DNA of 59,417 nucleotides, taken from Promethearchaeati archaeon (GTDB lineage: Archaea; Asgardarchaeota; Heimdallarchaeia; Heimdallarchaeales; Heimdallarchaeaceae). Below the pieces are notes generated by a model. The model had not been told where the DNA came from. It did not search any database and worked only from the letters and a program-made list of their open reading frames with translations. Every line of letters begins with the position of its first letter. The first letter of the stretch is position 1. Of this stretch, positions 16,921 through 26,555 are shown one piece after another. The stretch spans positions 1-59,417 of the forward strand of contig JABLTJ010000019.1 in NCBI GenBank assembly GCA_013166775.1, read 5' to 3'. The position numbers and the translations under genes are program-made.

Positions 16921-18327
16921 CTAAAGCGATGAAGAGGAATCGCTTAATTCAACATATTTAGGAGTTATAAAAATTCCACTTCCTCTTTTAGTAAGGAATT
17001 GTCCTTCTTCGTAAACAATTTCTCCTCTAATAATTGTCTTTTCTATTTTTCCCTGTAGTTTCCACCCATCAAAAATTGTGATTTTTTGTTTTGTGAACAT
17101 GTTTTCATTTTCTAAAGTATGTTCTCTTTTCATATCTATAATGATAAAATCAGCATCCGAATTCAGGGATAGAGTTCCCTTATTCGGATATATTCCAAAT
17201 CTCTTCGCAGGATTTACTGAAGTTACTTCTACATATCTCTGCAGGGAAAGTTTCTCCTTGTTAACTGCATCTAACAATAACGGAATCATCGTCTCTAAAC
17301 CAGGAGTACCCGATCCTACTCCAAAAATCCCATTCTCTTTTTTACTAGTATCCTTTTCTTCGTAGCTATATGGTGAATGATCTGAAGCTATTATGTCTAT
17401 AGTGCCGTCATTTAATGCTTTCCAAGCAGCTTCCATATGTTCTTTCGACCTTATTGGAGGATCAGATTTAGCCCAAGCACCTATCTTTTCTGCATCATCT
17501 GAAGTTAAGAATAAATGATGAGGAGTAATTTCACACGTTATATCCCATCCTTTCTGTTTAGCTATTTTGATAGAATCGAAAGCATTCTTTGAACTCATAT
17601 GCACTAGATTCAATTTCGCTTTGGCACGATTAGCTAGTTGCATTGCACGGATGCAAGCTTCATCTTCAGCAATTGCAGGTCGAGAATCGGTATGTGCTTG
17701 GAAATCATACTTACCAATTGAAGAAAGTCTATTAATTTCATTATTTATGATAACATCATTTTCTGCATGAATACAGCTAACGGAGTCTACTTCAGCAATT
17801 TTCGAAAAGATCTTTAGTAGAAAAGAATCGTTTTTTGCAGAAAGATCCTTGAGTTCGTACATTTCTTCTGGAGCATCTATCATGAAAGTTTTAAAAGCTA
17901 TAGCACCTCTTGAAACTAATTCGTTAATTGATCTGATATTAGTATAACCTGCAGAACCAATAAGTCCATAATCAACCAAACTTCTTTCTTTCATAGCATT
18001 TAGTTGCATATCAAATGATTCAGTTACTGATTTACCTCTGATTCCCATAGGCATTTCCAAAATAGTAGTTATCCCTCCAGAAGAAGCTGCCTGTGTTCCT
18101 GTATAGAAATCTTCTCTATAAGAAAACTCCAGATCTAAAATGTGAGTATGAACATCTATTCCACCAGGTAAAATTAATTGATTTTCAGCATTAATTGTTT
18201 TATCAGCCTTTGGAAGAGTTTTTGTCTGACCGATTGCAACAATTTTCCCGTTATCTATACTTAATCCTGTTTCAATCAGTTCATTTTCTACAAACACTTT
18301 TCCGTTAATGATATTCAGATCAATCAT
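16921..18327 (-). CDS. Dihydropyrimidinase/hydantoinase/allantoinase-family amidohydrolase
   Basis: The 468-residue protein has the cyclic amidohydrolase metal ligands: HTH at residues 60-62 in GGIDVHTH, a carbamylated-Lys site at K146 (AFKTFM), HAEN, HMSS and the catalytic Asp in SDHSP. Enzymes of this group open five- or six-membered cyclic amides such as hydantoins, allantoin, dihydropyrimidines or dihydroorotate. The absence of other pyrimidine genes and the nearby hydantoin-type racemase favour a hydantoinase or allantoinase. It is divergent from the PLP decarboxylase, across a 69-base promoter region. Confidence 0.88.
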   Translation of the reverse strand: MIDLNIINGKVFVENELIETGLSIDNGKIVAIGQTKTLPKADKTINAENQLILPGGIDVHTHILDLEFSYREDFYTGTQAASSGGITTILEMPMGIRGKSVTESFDMQLNAMKERSLVDYGLIGSAGYTNIRSINELVSRGAIAFKTFMIDAPEEMYELKDLSAKNDSFLLKIFSKIAEVDSVSCIHAENDVIINNEINRLSSIGKYDFQAHTDSRPAIAEDEACIRAMQLANRAKAKLNLVHMSSKNAFDSIKIAKQKGWDITCEITPHHLFLTSDDAEKIGAWAKSDPPIRSKEHMEAAWKALNDGTIDIIASDHSPYSYEEKDTSKKENGIFGVGSGTPGLETMIPLLLDAVNKEKLSLQRYVEVTSVNPAKRFGIYPNKGTLSLNSDADFIIIDMKREHTLENENMFTKQKITIFDGWKLQGKIEKTIIRGEIVYEEGQFLTKRGSGIFITPKYVELSDSSSSL

Positions 18328-18396
18328 ATACCTTCTATCCGATTATTTTTTGCAGTACTTTTATTTTATAGTAGAATAATATATCTTTAAATCTTC

Positions 18397-19800
18397 GTGA
18401 GTAGTGAACAAAATATGCTAAAGAAAGATAATACACTCATTTTTTCTGGTGCATCTCCAGCCAAAGTTATGAAGGATTTACAACCACTAGTTGATTTCCA
18501 AGATGAGGGGATTTCAACTGAAGAGCTCAATCAGATGTTAGAAGAGAAATTACTTCCTCATTTGATGAAATATAACCATCCAGGATTTCTTTCTATGTTT
18601 AATGATTTTCCTGAAAAAGGGGCAAAAATGGGTGCAAAACTTTCTCTAGAATATAATCAAGGAGTAACAGATTGGTATGTGTCACCTGGTGGAGCAATGC
18701 TTGAAGAACTCTGTATTAAAGCACTTTGTTCTCTTTTCAAACTAGATGCGGGTTCAGATGGAACATTTATGTATTCAGGAACTTATGCAAATCAAGAAGC
18801 TTTATATCTAGCACTCCATTGGAAAGCTGAACAAGAAGGGTTTGATTTTTCACAAGAAGGATTCAGAGGTTTTAAAAATCCAGAACGATTAGTAGTTTTA
18901 ACCTCTGTTGATGCACATTTTTCACTTAAGCATGCAGTAAGAATTTTGGGATTAGGAGACAAGAATCTTCTGACCCTTGAAGTTGATAAAAATAGAAGAA
19001 TAGATATATCTCTAATGCAAGAAGCTATAGAAAAATTACAAGAAAATCACGATATCTTCTGTGTTGTCGCAACTACAGGAACAACTTCTACAGGATCAAT
19101 CGATAATGTGCAACAAATCTTCGAGGTTTGTCAGAGAATAGATGCTTGGCTACATGTAGATGGTGCTTATGGTTTAGCCTATTCATTGGTTCCTGAATAT
19201 AGAGAAAGATTCAGTGGCATTGAATTTGCAGATTCTGTTTCATGGGATCCACATAAGCAATTTGGAATCCCTATTCCAAACTCCATTCTTTTTGTTCGTC
19301 GCAAAGAAGATTTTAATCGAATGGCATTGCGTAGTGACTATATTTATCGAGAAGGAGAAAGCGTTCCAAGTCCTGGATTGAAATCACCTCCATCTACACG
19401 ACCATTTTCAGCATTACCTCTAGTTACTTCAATTAGACATCAAGGAATCACCAAGATTCATGAAAGACTTAGATCACCACTTCAAGCTATTGAATCAATT
19501 TACAATACACTCAAAACTGATTCAGAAATAGAACTATGTAACGAACCTGAAACTGGTATAATTTGCTTCCGCATCAAAAATGAGCAAATTTCTGAAAATC
19601 AGATGAATCGGTTTCTAAAACTAGTTTATGAGGATGTTATATCAGAAGGAAAACATTCTATATCTTTCACGAAACTAGGAAATAAAGCGGTTCTTAGATT
19701 AGTAGCAATAACACCAACTACAGCAGAAATTTTAATGAAAACTATTTCATATGTGAAAAAGAAAGCTAGTATCGTTGCTAATAGAGGTGTACAATCATGA
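18397..19800 (+). CDS. Group II PLP-dependent amino-acid decarboxylase
   Basis: The protein is a fold-type I PLP enzyme of the glutamate/diaminobutyrate/aromatic decarboxylase group. It has TGTTSTGSID, HVDGAYG with the PLP-binding Asp, and SWDPHKQFG with Schiff-base Lys287. Length (467) fits the group. It probably makes an amine from an amino acid. The start is GTG 18397, or ATG 18415, which better fits the TATA-like AATATATC at 18378-18385. Its stop overlaps the racemase start by four bases (ATGA), so the two are translationally coupled. The aminotransferase at 20476 resembles diaminobutyrate aminotransferases that pair with such decarboxylases. Confidence 0.88.
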   Translation: MSSEQNMLKKDNTLIFSGASPAKVMKDLQPLVDFQDEGISTEELNQMLEEKLLPHLMKYNHPGFLSMFNDFPEKGAKMGAKLSLEYNQGVTDWYVSPGGAMLEELCIKALCSLFKLDAGSDGTFMYSGTYANQEALYLALHWKAEQEGFDFSQEGFRGFKNPERLVVLTSVDAHFSLKHAVRILGLGDKNLLTLEVDKNRRIDISLMQEAIEKLQENHDIFCVVATTGTTSTGSIDNVQQIFEVCQRIDAWLHVDGAYGLAYSLVPEYRERFSGIEFADSVSWDPHKQFGIPIPNSILFVRRKEDFNRMALRSDYIYREGESVPSPGLKSPPSTRPFSALPLVTSIRHQGITKIHERLRSPLQAIESIYNTLKTDSEIELCNEPETGIICFRIKNEQISENQMNRFLKLVYEDVISEGKHSISFTKLGNKAVLRLVAITPTTAEILMKTISYVKKKASIVANRGVQS

Positions 19801-20468
19801 GAATATTGATTATTAATCCAAATAGTGATTTGGAAATGACTAAAGCAATTCAAAAAACTGCAGATACTTTTGTTGATAATGATATCCAGATTGTTTGTAA
19901 ACACACAATTGGTGCACCTAAATTCATAGAAACCTACGAAGACCAAATCAAAGCTGCTCCTGGAATGATAAAATTAGTTAGAGAAAATGAGAATGAATTT
20001 GATGGTTTCGTTATTGCATGTCATTGTGATCCCAATTTAGATGTAATCAAAGAAATAACTAGCAAACCTGTTGTAGGAATAGGAGAAGCTTCTATGAAAT
20101 TAGCTTCAATGATTGGACATAGTTTTTCCGTTATTTCAATGACTGAACAGTCCATCCCTAATAAGGAAGTTTTAATTGGAAAATATCATCTTCAAGATGT
20201 TTTAGCTTCTGTTAGAGCGCCAAATGAACAGCATAAAAGCCTGAGTGATGAAGAAAAATACTTGGAAACAGCTAAACTTGCAATAAAAGAGGATAAAGCT
20301 GAAGTAATTGTTTTGGGGTGCGCAGGAATGACTGGAATGGATAAAAGACTAGAAAAAAAACTTGGTGTTCCAGTTCTAGATGGTGTTGTTTGTGCGCTTA
20401 TTATTCTAATTGGTTTAATAAAAAATAAAATCTCAACAAGCAAAATCAGAAGATATAAATCTTCGTAA
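19797..20468 (+). CDS. Asp/Glu/hydantoin racemase-family protein
   Basis: This 223-residue racemase-fold protein starts MRILIINPNSD, typical of hydantoin racemases. It has the two catalytic Cys positions, in IACHCDP and VLGCAGM. Family members interconvert D- and L-forms of hydantoins, allantoin or acidic amino acids. The four-base overlap with the PLP decarboxylase and the divergent hydantoinase suggest a shared pathway for a cyclic ureide. The last 25 residues (LIKNKISTSKIRRYKSS) are basic and unlike the family. The gene is convergent with the aminotransferase, seven bases apart. Confidence 0.87.
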   Translation: MRILIINPNSDLEMTKAIQKTADTFVDNDIQIVCKHTIGAPKFIETYEDQIKAAPGMIKLVRENENEFDGFVIACHCDPNLDVIKEITSKPVVGIGEASMKLASMIGHSFSVISMTEQSIPNKEVLIGKYHLQDVLASVRAPNEQHKSLSDEEKYLETAKLAIKEDKAEVIVLGCAGMTGMDKRLEKKLGVPVLDGVVCALIILIGLIKNKISTSKIRRYKSS

Positions 20469-20475
20469 CCTTTAA

Positions 20476-21852
20476 TCATACTATATCAGATTCGATCTTT
20501 TCTATTGATTCAATGCAGATTTCAATTCCGATTTCAGCTAATTTTCTGGTTATAACCAGAGGAGGAAGGAATCGTAGCACATTATTGTAGTGTCCACCTA
20601 TCTCTATAATCACACCTCTTTGAAACATCTCATCCCGTATTTTTGAACATAGCTCTGGAGATGGTTTCTTAGTTTCTTTGTTTGCAACAATTTCGATTCC
20701 AATCATCAATCCTTTTCCTCTAACTTCACCAACAATTGCTGAATTTCTTTCACATTTTTCCAGTTTCATCATCAAATGATTCCCAAGCTCTTCTGCATAA
20801 TTTGCTAGATTATTCTCTAGCATAAAATCAATAGAAGCAGAACCAGCAGCCATAGCAGTAACATTACCTCTGAAAGTGCCGATATGAGCCGCTTTTGACC
20901 AAACATCTAAATCCTTTCTATAGGCAATAGCTGAAAGAGGGTATCCTCCGCCTAAAGCTTTTGACAATGTAACAATATCTGGTGATGCTCCTGAGTGTTC
21001 AGAAGAGAAGAATTTTCCTGTTCTACAAAATCCTGCCTGAATTTCATCAAAGACTATTGGGATTTCATACATGTTATTTATATCTGTTATTCTTTCGATA
21101 AAACTATTATGAGGAACTATAGTTCCACCTTCACCTTGAATTGGTTCAATTATTGTCATAGCAGGATCAACGACACCGGAATGAGGATCTTCTAAAATAT
21201 GCTCATAGAAATTAGCAGAAGCTTTGGCACATTCTTCTGCTGTTTCGGTTTTGAATGGACACCTGTAAGAATACGCATACGGAACAAAATGAACTTCAGG
21301 TATTAAAGGTAAATAATTTTTTTTCCAAAATTTGCCAGAAGTTAAAGCTAGAGCTCCTGATGACATCCCATGATAAGCACCTTCAAATGCAATTAATCCA
21401 TGTCTTTTTGTTATTATCTTAGACAATTTGATTGCGCTTTCCACTGCATCAGAACCCGTTGGGCCACCAAAAATAATTTTAGAGTTATTCTTTAAATCAC
21501 CAGGAAGAACGCTCTGAATTTTTTCGATAATCTCTAATCGTATTTCTGTGGGAAAATCTAGAGTGTGAGTTATATTCTTCTGAATCTCTATTACTTTTTT
21601 TTCGATATAGGGATTACAATGACCCAGAGCTAAAACACCTGCACCACCGAAAAAATCAATGAAAATATTATCATCAACGTCTTTTATTGTTGCTCCAAAT
21701 CCTTGAGCGAAAGCTATAGGAGAACCTTTGGGATAAGACACAGGTTTACCTTCTAGTTTCTCCTGTTGACTTAAGATTTTCCTTGAATTGGTTCCAGGAA
21801 TTTTACCTTGTATTTTCGGAGCTTCTTCAAAACTTAGTTCCTCAAATTTCAT
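20476..21852 (-). CDS. Class III aminotransferase, diaminobutyrate-aminotransferase-like
   Basis: The 458-residue protein has the class III landmarks: FFGGAGVLALGH near the N-terminus, GPTGSDAVESA, IIEPIQGEGG, VFDEIQAGF(C)RTG and the PLP Lys298 in LSKALGGGYPL. The N-terminus (PGTNSRKILSQQE, then VSYPKG.PIAF) resembles 2,4-diaminobutyrate:2-oxoglutarate aminotransferases and EctB. With the adjacent PLP decarboxylase this hints at a diaminobutyrate/diaminopropane route. GABA- or other omega-amino acid transaminases are alternatives. The gene is convergent with the racemase. Confidence 0.87.
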   Translation of the reverse strand: MKFEELSFEEAPKIQGKIPGTNSRKILSQQEKLEGKPVSYPKGSPIAFAQGFGATIKDVDDNIFIDFFGGAGVLALGHCNPYIEKKVIEIQKNITHTLDFPTEIRLEIIEKIQSVLPGDLKNNSKIIFGGPTGSDAVESAIKLSKIITKRHGLIAFEGAYHGMSSGALALTSGKFWKKNYLPLIPEVHFVPYAYSYRCPFKTETAEECAKASANFYEHILEDPHSGVVDPAMTIIEPIQGEGGTIVPHNSFIERITDINNMYEIPIVFDEIQAGFCRTGKFFSSEHSGASPDIVTLSKALGGGYPLSAIAYRKDLDVWSKAAHIGTFRGNVTAMAAGSASIDFMLENNLANYAEELGNHLMMKLEKCERNSAIVGEVRGKGLMIGIEIVANKETKKPSPELCSKIRDEMFQRGVIIEIGGHYNNVLRFLPPLVITRKLAEIGIEICIESIEKIESDIV

Positions 21853-21908
21853 ATGCGTAATATAAAATTGTTAAGTATTAAAATATTAGTGGAGTTACAT
21901 TACGGAAA

Positions 21909-22922
21909 TTAATGTACTATTCTTGAAAGCTTAGCCCCACATCTTGGACAAGAGTAGGTTTTTGGAGATATTTCCAAATTACAGTTTGGACAAAATTTAA
22001 TTTTCTGAGTATCTACACTTGTTTCACTTCCTAAAGGTTGGAGGAATATTCCTTTTTCTTTGACTTTCCATGTATATAGAAACGCTCCTGAAACTTCCTC
22101 TACTGCATTCTCTGGAAGTGTTATTCTATTCTGATTATCCATAACGAGTAATCTGGAACTGTCAAGATCCATAAGATTAATACCCAAGCCATGTTCTCCG
22201 ATTATTATACCATCATTTATTTCCAAAGATCGATCTGAATATTCAGCTACAATTGGATCATGAGAACAAATCAGATAAGAAGTTCCCATTTCATCTGATA
22301 AATTCTTAAACAACTCAAGAATCTGTGATGATTTTTCTGCATCTAGATTTCCTGTAGGTTCATCTGCAAGTATTAATTGTGGTTCATTTGCTAAAGCTCT
22401 TGCTATTGAAACTCGCTGCAGTTCTCCACCTGACAATCTGTTGGGAGTATGAGTCTTTCTGTGATAAATTTCCAGTTTCTTCATAAGTTCAGTAGACCTC
22501 TCTCTTCTCTCACTTAGAGGAGTAGAATTTAGTTTCATAGGCATTTCTATGTTTTTCTCAGCTGTAAGATGATAGATTAAATTGTGTTCTTGAAAAACAT
22601 AACCAATATTGTTTCTCCTGAATGAATGCATTTGTTCCTCAGGAAGTTTAGTTATGTCTGTACCATCTGGATAGATTATCTTACCTGCAGTCGGTTTTAA
22701 CATTCCCCCAAGTGATAGAAGAAGAGTTGATTTTCCACTTCCACTGGGTCCAATTATTCCTAAGATCTCACCTTTCTTGATATCGAATGATATTCCTTTC
22801 AATGCAACTACTTTGTTTTGGAGCTTCATACCATAAACATGGTATAAATCTATAACTTGGTTGGAAAGATCATCTGGAAGTGGGTGAGGTTTTGCATTAT
22901 TTTTATTCATACTTCTAGCCAT
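21909..22922 (-). CDS. ABC transporter ATPase with C-terminal AbrB-like and zinc-ribbon regions
   Basis: A MacB/LolD-type ATPase domain fills residues 20-240, with the Walker A GPSGSGKST at 58-66, the LSGGELQR signature and LILADEPTGNLD as Walker B. An AbrB-like stretch (LLVMDNQNRITLPENAVEEV) follows near residues 255-295. The C-terminus is a four-Cys zinc ribbon (CPNCNLEI, then SCPRCGAKL). Such a tail is unusual for this ATPase family and may mediate regulation or assembly. It is the last gene of a three-gene operon with the permease, eight bases away, and a second ATPase. Confidence 0.9.
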   Translation of the reverse strand: MARSMNKNNAKPHPLPDDLSNQVIDLYHVYGMKLQNKVVALKGISFDIKKGEILGIIGPSGSGKSTLLLSLGGMLKPTAGKIIYPDGTDITKLPEEQMHSFRRNNIGYVFQEHNLIYHLTAEKNIEMPMKLNSTPLSERRERSTELMKKLEIYHRKTHTPNRLSGGELQRVSIARALANEPQLILADEPTGNLDAEKSSQILELFKNLSDEMGTSYLICSHDPIVAEYSDRSLEINDGIIIGEHGLGINLMDLDSSRLLVMDNQNRITLPENAVEEVSGAFLYTWKVKEKGIFLQPLGSETSVDTQKIKFCPNCNLEISPKTYSCPRCGAKLSRIVH

Positions 22923-22930
22923 TTGATCAC

Positions 22931-25720
22931 CTAATATGTTCTCATTTCCTCTACTACGTTTATTCTAGATGCTGAAATTGCAGGAATTAAAGTGGCAAGT
23001 ATTATAGCTATGAAAGAACAAATTACCGTTAAGACGAGGGAGATATCAGGTATTTGAAGCTGTCTGTTAAATGTAGCAAGGTCAAATACTTCAAAGAAAC
23101 TGTTGAATTGGTAAGCTGATAAGAAACCTATCACAAATCCAAAAATTGTAGAGAATAATGCTATAGATATAATTTCACACAACACTAATTTTATTATTTG
23201 TTTCTTAGAAGTACCTTCTGCGATTAGAATTGCAAACTCTCTTTTTCTTTTATTTATAATCATAAACATGAATATTGAAATACCAATCAAAATTGAAGAA
23301 ATGGAAATAATATAATCAACAGATAAGAGTCCTGGTATCCCATAGAATCTTCCTTGAGCATCTTCTATTTCTTGAAGTATAGCATCGAATGTATAAACCT
23401 CATTAATCCATTCAAATTCTCTTGCCAATTCCAAATGAATATTGCTGGGGTTTAAGTCAATTCCAGGCTTAAGGTTAACTATTGCACGAATTAAGCGTGT
23501 ATCATTCTTGAAGTTAGCAAAGAGGAATTCAGTATCCACTAACACAGTAACATCACTGGAATATGTAGCTGAATTCTCTATTGCAGGAATATGATCAAAT
23601 ATTACTTCTGCCTCTGCAAAAGCTGTTGGTAAGTAATCTGTTCTACTAGCAAACTGCATTGTGGAATTTTGTGCTAATTCAATTACTTCTTGAGCTTTTC
23701 GATCAGCTGCTATTACTTCAGTCGGGTTATTCTCTAATGCAGATAATCCTGCTTTCCAATCTTTATAATTTACGAGAGAATCTTGATGCCAAATGGCATT
23801 TTCTTTATACTGTGATATATTTGTTCCAAAACAATGAGCTGTAAGATAGTAACTTGTCGTTATAGAGAATTTCAAATTTGCATAATAAATAGGAGTGACT
23901 GATTCTATTTGATCTTCAAAACCTGTAAAATTTGTTTTTGTAAGAGAAAGAGATGAAGTAAAAATTTCTACCTTTAAATCTCCACCTGTCAGATATTCAG
24001 CTTGTCTATCAAGCGATTGATCTCCAGTATATCCTTGTATTGCTGCCAATACACTCAAAGAAATGGAAAGACATAACAGAACCGTTATTTGCGGAAATTG
24101 TTGATTTCTTCTACTAAGACTTCCTTTTATCAACATCCCTATATCTTTGAAAAATCTAATGATGAATCTGTCTAAAATTTCAGGGATTTTTGTTGCTACA
24201 CGACTTGCTATAAAAGCTGCTCCAAACCATAGCAAAATTGGAGACATAAATTGCACTAGGATTACTGAAAAACCAAAAGAAGCTTCAGGATTCATATCTT
24301 GAATGAAGTTTAGAATAACACCAACTAAACCAATTATGAAAATAAAGTAATCTCCATAAATACGTTTGAAAAAACCAGATTTCTTCTTCTCGATGGTAGT
24401 CCCTTCTACAACATCTTGAGCAATGAAATTTTTGGTTTTAATGGTAGCAGTAAGTAAAGAGATACCCATTGAGATTAAAATCGTGCCTAGGATTGAAAAT
24501 GGAGTCACATTTATTGAACGAAACGCTTCACTGAAAGAAGAAAAATCCACTGTCATAAAACGTGAAATAGATAACACAATTGCAGATATTATTGATCCTA
24601 TTAGAATGCCGATTAATGAAGCAATTATACCAATAATTATCACTTCAGTGTAGATCATTTGTTTAATCTGTTTTGGACTTGCTCCTTGCGATTTTAGAGA
24701 AGATACTTCATATTTTCTTTCTTGTAATGATAATTCAGTTCCAGATGTAGATAGAATTAGTGAGAGGAAAATCGCTGGAATGTAAAGAACTGTATCAATA
24801 AGCTGCATAACGATAATCCTCATTTGTTCTCCCCCAAGCAGATTAGAGATTTTATTGTATCCTAAAATCATCCCCTCATTTTGTATCTCAACTCTCTGAA
24901 TCACACTATCTATTTTTTTAATCAACTTCTGTAAATCATTAACAGGTAATTTGGAATAATCCAGTTTAGCATGAATATTATAGAGCTTATATTCAGTTAA
25001 TCTATTCATTAAATCTGAATCCAAATCTTCGTCGGAAAATATCACAGAACTATCATCAAAGAGTTCTGATTGGAATATACCCGTTACTGTTAGGTTTATG
25101 AGGGAATAATAGAAAATTGTGACAGTATAACCATTAGGATGAACAAAAACCCCGCCGATTGTCATATTAAATCTAAGAGATTCATTTATTGAAATTCCCA
25201 TAGTTCGACTTACTTTGTCAGATACTAAACACCCCCCGTTTGAAAAACTATAATCTCCTATAACTAATTTTATCTTCTTAATTATGTCGCCCTCTTGATC
25301 AGCAGAATCAAATATATTAGCTCTAAATTTATCACTCCCTGAGAAATATGTAGTTCCAGCGGTTTCGTTTTCTAGTAAGTTTAAGCTCGTTAGATAAAAC
25401 ATTTCACCTGTTGGATTATCCCCCCCATAGAATGTTGTAGTATCCAAAAACTCTTCATTTGTTATTATCGATTCTTCAAATTCAGAGGGAGTGTTTGTTT
25501 CATTTATTTCTTCATTGGGATAGAAAACTACTTCCGCTTCAATGTCATTGATAATATCTTGAACAGCTATTGTATTTACTAAAGAACCATAAAAGAAAAT
25601 ACTGGAAAATATAGCAGCTCCTAAAAATATACCAGCACCTAAAGATAGATTCCTTTTTTTGTATGAAAGTATAGACTGAAATGCATCTCCAATATATGAA
25701 AAGGGTTTGATCTTCTTCAT
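22931..25720 (-). CDS. FtsX/MacB-type ABC permease
   Basis: This is a 929-residue membrane protein. One N-terminal helix (about 25-48) is followed by a long extracellular domain to about residue 300. A three-helix FtsX core (about 305-425), two further helices and a second extracellular domain come next, and a C-terminal FtsX core of three helices ends in ISASRINVVEEMRTY. The arrangement is two fused FtsX halves, as in lipoprotein or lipid-extracting permeases. The ATPase genes flank it with gaps of four and eight bases. It likely moves a lipid, peptide or surface protein, or acts mechanically on the envelope. Confidence 0.9.
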   Translation of the reverse strand: MKKIKPFSYIGDAFQSILSYKKRNLSLGAGIFLGAAIFSSIFFYGSLVNTIAVQDIINDIEAEVVFYPNEEINETNTPSEFEESIITNEEFLDTTTFYGGDNPTGEMFYLTSLNLLENETAGTTYFSGSDKFRANIFDSADQEGDIIKKIKLVIGDYSFSNGGCLVSDKVSRTMGISINESLRFNMTIGGVFVHPNGYTVTIFYYSLINLTVTGIFQSELFDDSSVIFSDEDLDSDLMNRLTEYKLYNIHAKLDYSKLPVNDLQKLIKKIDSVIQRVEIQNEGMILGYNKISNLLGGEQMRIIVMQLIDTVLYIPAIFLSLILSTSGTELSLQERKYEVSSLKSQGASPKQIKQMIYTEVIIIGIIASLIGILIGSIISAIVLSISRFMTVDFSSFSEAFRSINVTPFSILGTILISMGISLLTATIKTKNFIAQDVVEGTTIEKKKSGFFKRIYGDYFIFIIGLVGVILNFIQDMNPEASFGFSVILVQFMSPILLWFGAAFIASRVATKIPEILDRFIIRFFKDIGMLIKGSLSRRNQQFPQITVLLCLSISLSVLAAIQGYTGDQSLDRQAEYLTGGDLKVEIFTSSLSLTKTNFTGFEDQIESVTPIYYANLKFSITTSYYLTAHCFGTNISQYKENAIWHQDSLVNYKDWKAGLSALENNPTEVIAADRKAQEVIELAQNSTMQFASRTDYLPTAFAEAEVIFDHIPAIENSATYSSDVTVLVDTEFLFANFKNDTRLIRAIVNLKPGIDLNPSNIHLELAREFEWINEVYTFDAILQEIEDAQGRFYGIPGLLSVDYIISISSILIGISIFMFMIINKRKREFAILIAEGTSKKQIIKLVLCEIISIALFSTIFGFVIGFLSAYQFNSFFEVFDLATFNRQLQIPDISLVLTVICSFIAIILATLIPAISASRINVVEEMRTY

Positions 25721-25724
25721 TCAA

Positions 25725-26459
25725 TTACCTCTTTTTAGACGATCTTTTCATAGATTTCTTAGATTTCTCTTCTCTCATTTTTCCCTCTTGAAGAATATAG
25801 ATTCTATCTGTTTCACTAGCAGCATTATGATCATGTGTAACAATAATTACGGTGATACCCATATTATGACTAATATCCTTGAAAAGTTGAATAATTTTCA
25901 TTCCAGTAACAACATCCAAGTTTCCTGTAGGTTCATCAGCGTAGATAATTTTAGGTTCATGAGCTAAAGCCCTTGCAATTGCAACTCTTTGCTGTTCTCC
26001 TCCACTCAATTCTTCTGGTAAATGATCTTTACGAGCGTAAAGGTTAACTGTTTCCAAAAACTCAGTTGCTTTTACATCTGCTTCTTGGTGAGAGATACCT
26101 CTCACAATCATTGGAAGCTTAACATTCTCAAAAGCTGTTAGATAATCGATTAATGCGAAATTCTGGAAAATAATAGCAGAATGTGATCTCCTTAATGTTA
26201 GAAGTTCTTCTGTTGTCAAATCTTTCAATAGAACACCATTAATATTTACTTTACCTGAAGTAATAGTTTCCAATGTGGAAAGAATGTTGACGAGAGTTGA
26301 TTTTCCACTTCCGCTTGGCCCCATGATAGCAACAAATTCCCCTCTCTTTATCTCTAGATTCATACCTGTAAGAACATGGACGCTATCACTACCTTGAACT
26401 TCAAAATTTTTGACTAAATTTTCAGTTTTAATAGCTAATTCTGTTTTGCTTTTGACCAT
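25725..26459 (-). CDS. ABC transporter ATPase (MacB/LolD type)
   Basis: This 244-residue ATPase has GPSGSGKST, the Q-loop FQNFAL, the signature LSGGEQQRVAIARAL, Walker B IIYADEPTGNLD and the H-loop THDHN. The C-terminus is a basic tail (EEKSKKSMKRSSKKR). It heads the operon ATPase-permease-ATPase. The permease starts four bases after its stop. A TATA box centred 26 bases before its ATG implies a leaderless transcript. Confidence 0.92.
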   Translation of the reverse strand: MVKSKTELAIKTENLVKNFEVQGSDSVHVLTGMNLEIKRGEFVAIMGPSGSGKSTLVNILSTLETITSGKVNINGVLLKDLTTEELLTLRRSHSAIIFQNFALIDYLTAFENVKLPMIVRGISHQEADVKATEFLETVNLYARKDHLPEELSGGEQQRVAIARALAHEPKIIYADEPTGNLDVVTGMKIIQLFKDISHNMGITVIIVTHDHNAASETDRIYILQEGKMREEKSKKSMKRSSKKR

Positions 26460-26477
26460 CAGATATGAATTGTAATA

Positions 26478-26532
26478 GGCATTTATATTACTAGCTAAAT
26501 CTAATTAAATCTAATTTGCTTAGCTTTATAAG
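26478..26532. promoter_or_regulatory. Divergent promoters with a perfect 10-base tandem repeat
   Basis: TAAATCTAAT occurs twice in direct tandem at 26496-26505 and 26506-26515. A minus-strand TATA box (about 26480-26490, for the ABC operon ATG at 26459) lies on one side and a plus-strand TATA box (TTTATAAG, 26525-26532, for ATG 26556) on the other. Both transcripts would be leaderless. The repeat is placed where one bound regulator could affect both promoters. Confidence 0.5.
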
Positions 26533-26555
26533 AATTCAAGGTAAAAAAACTGTGA

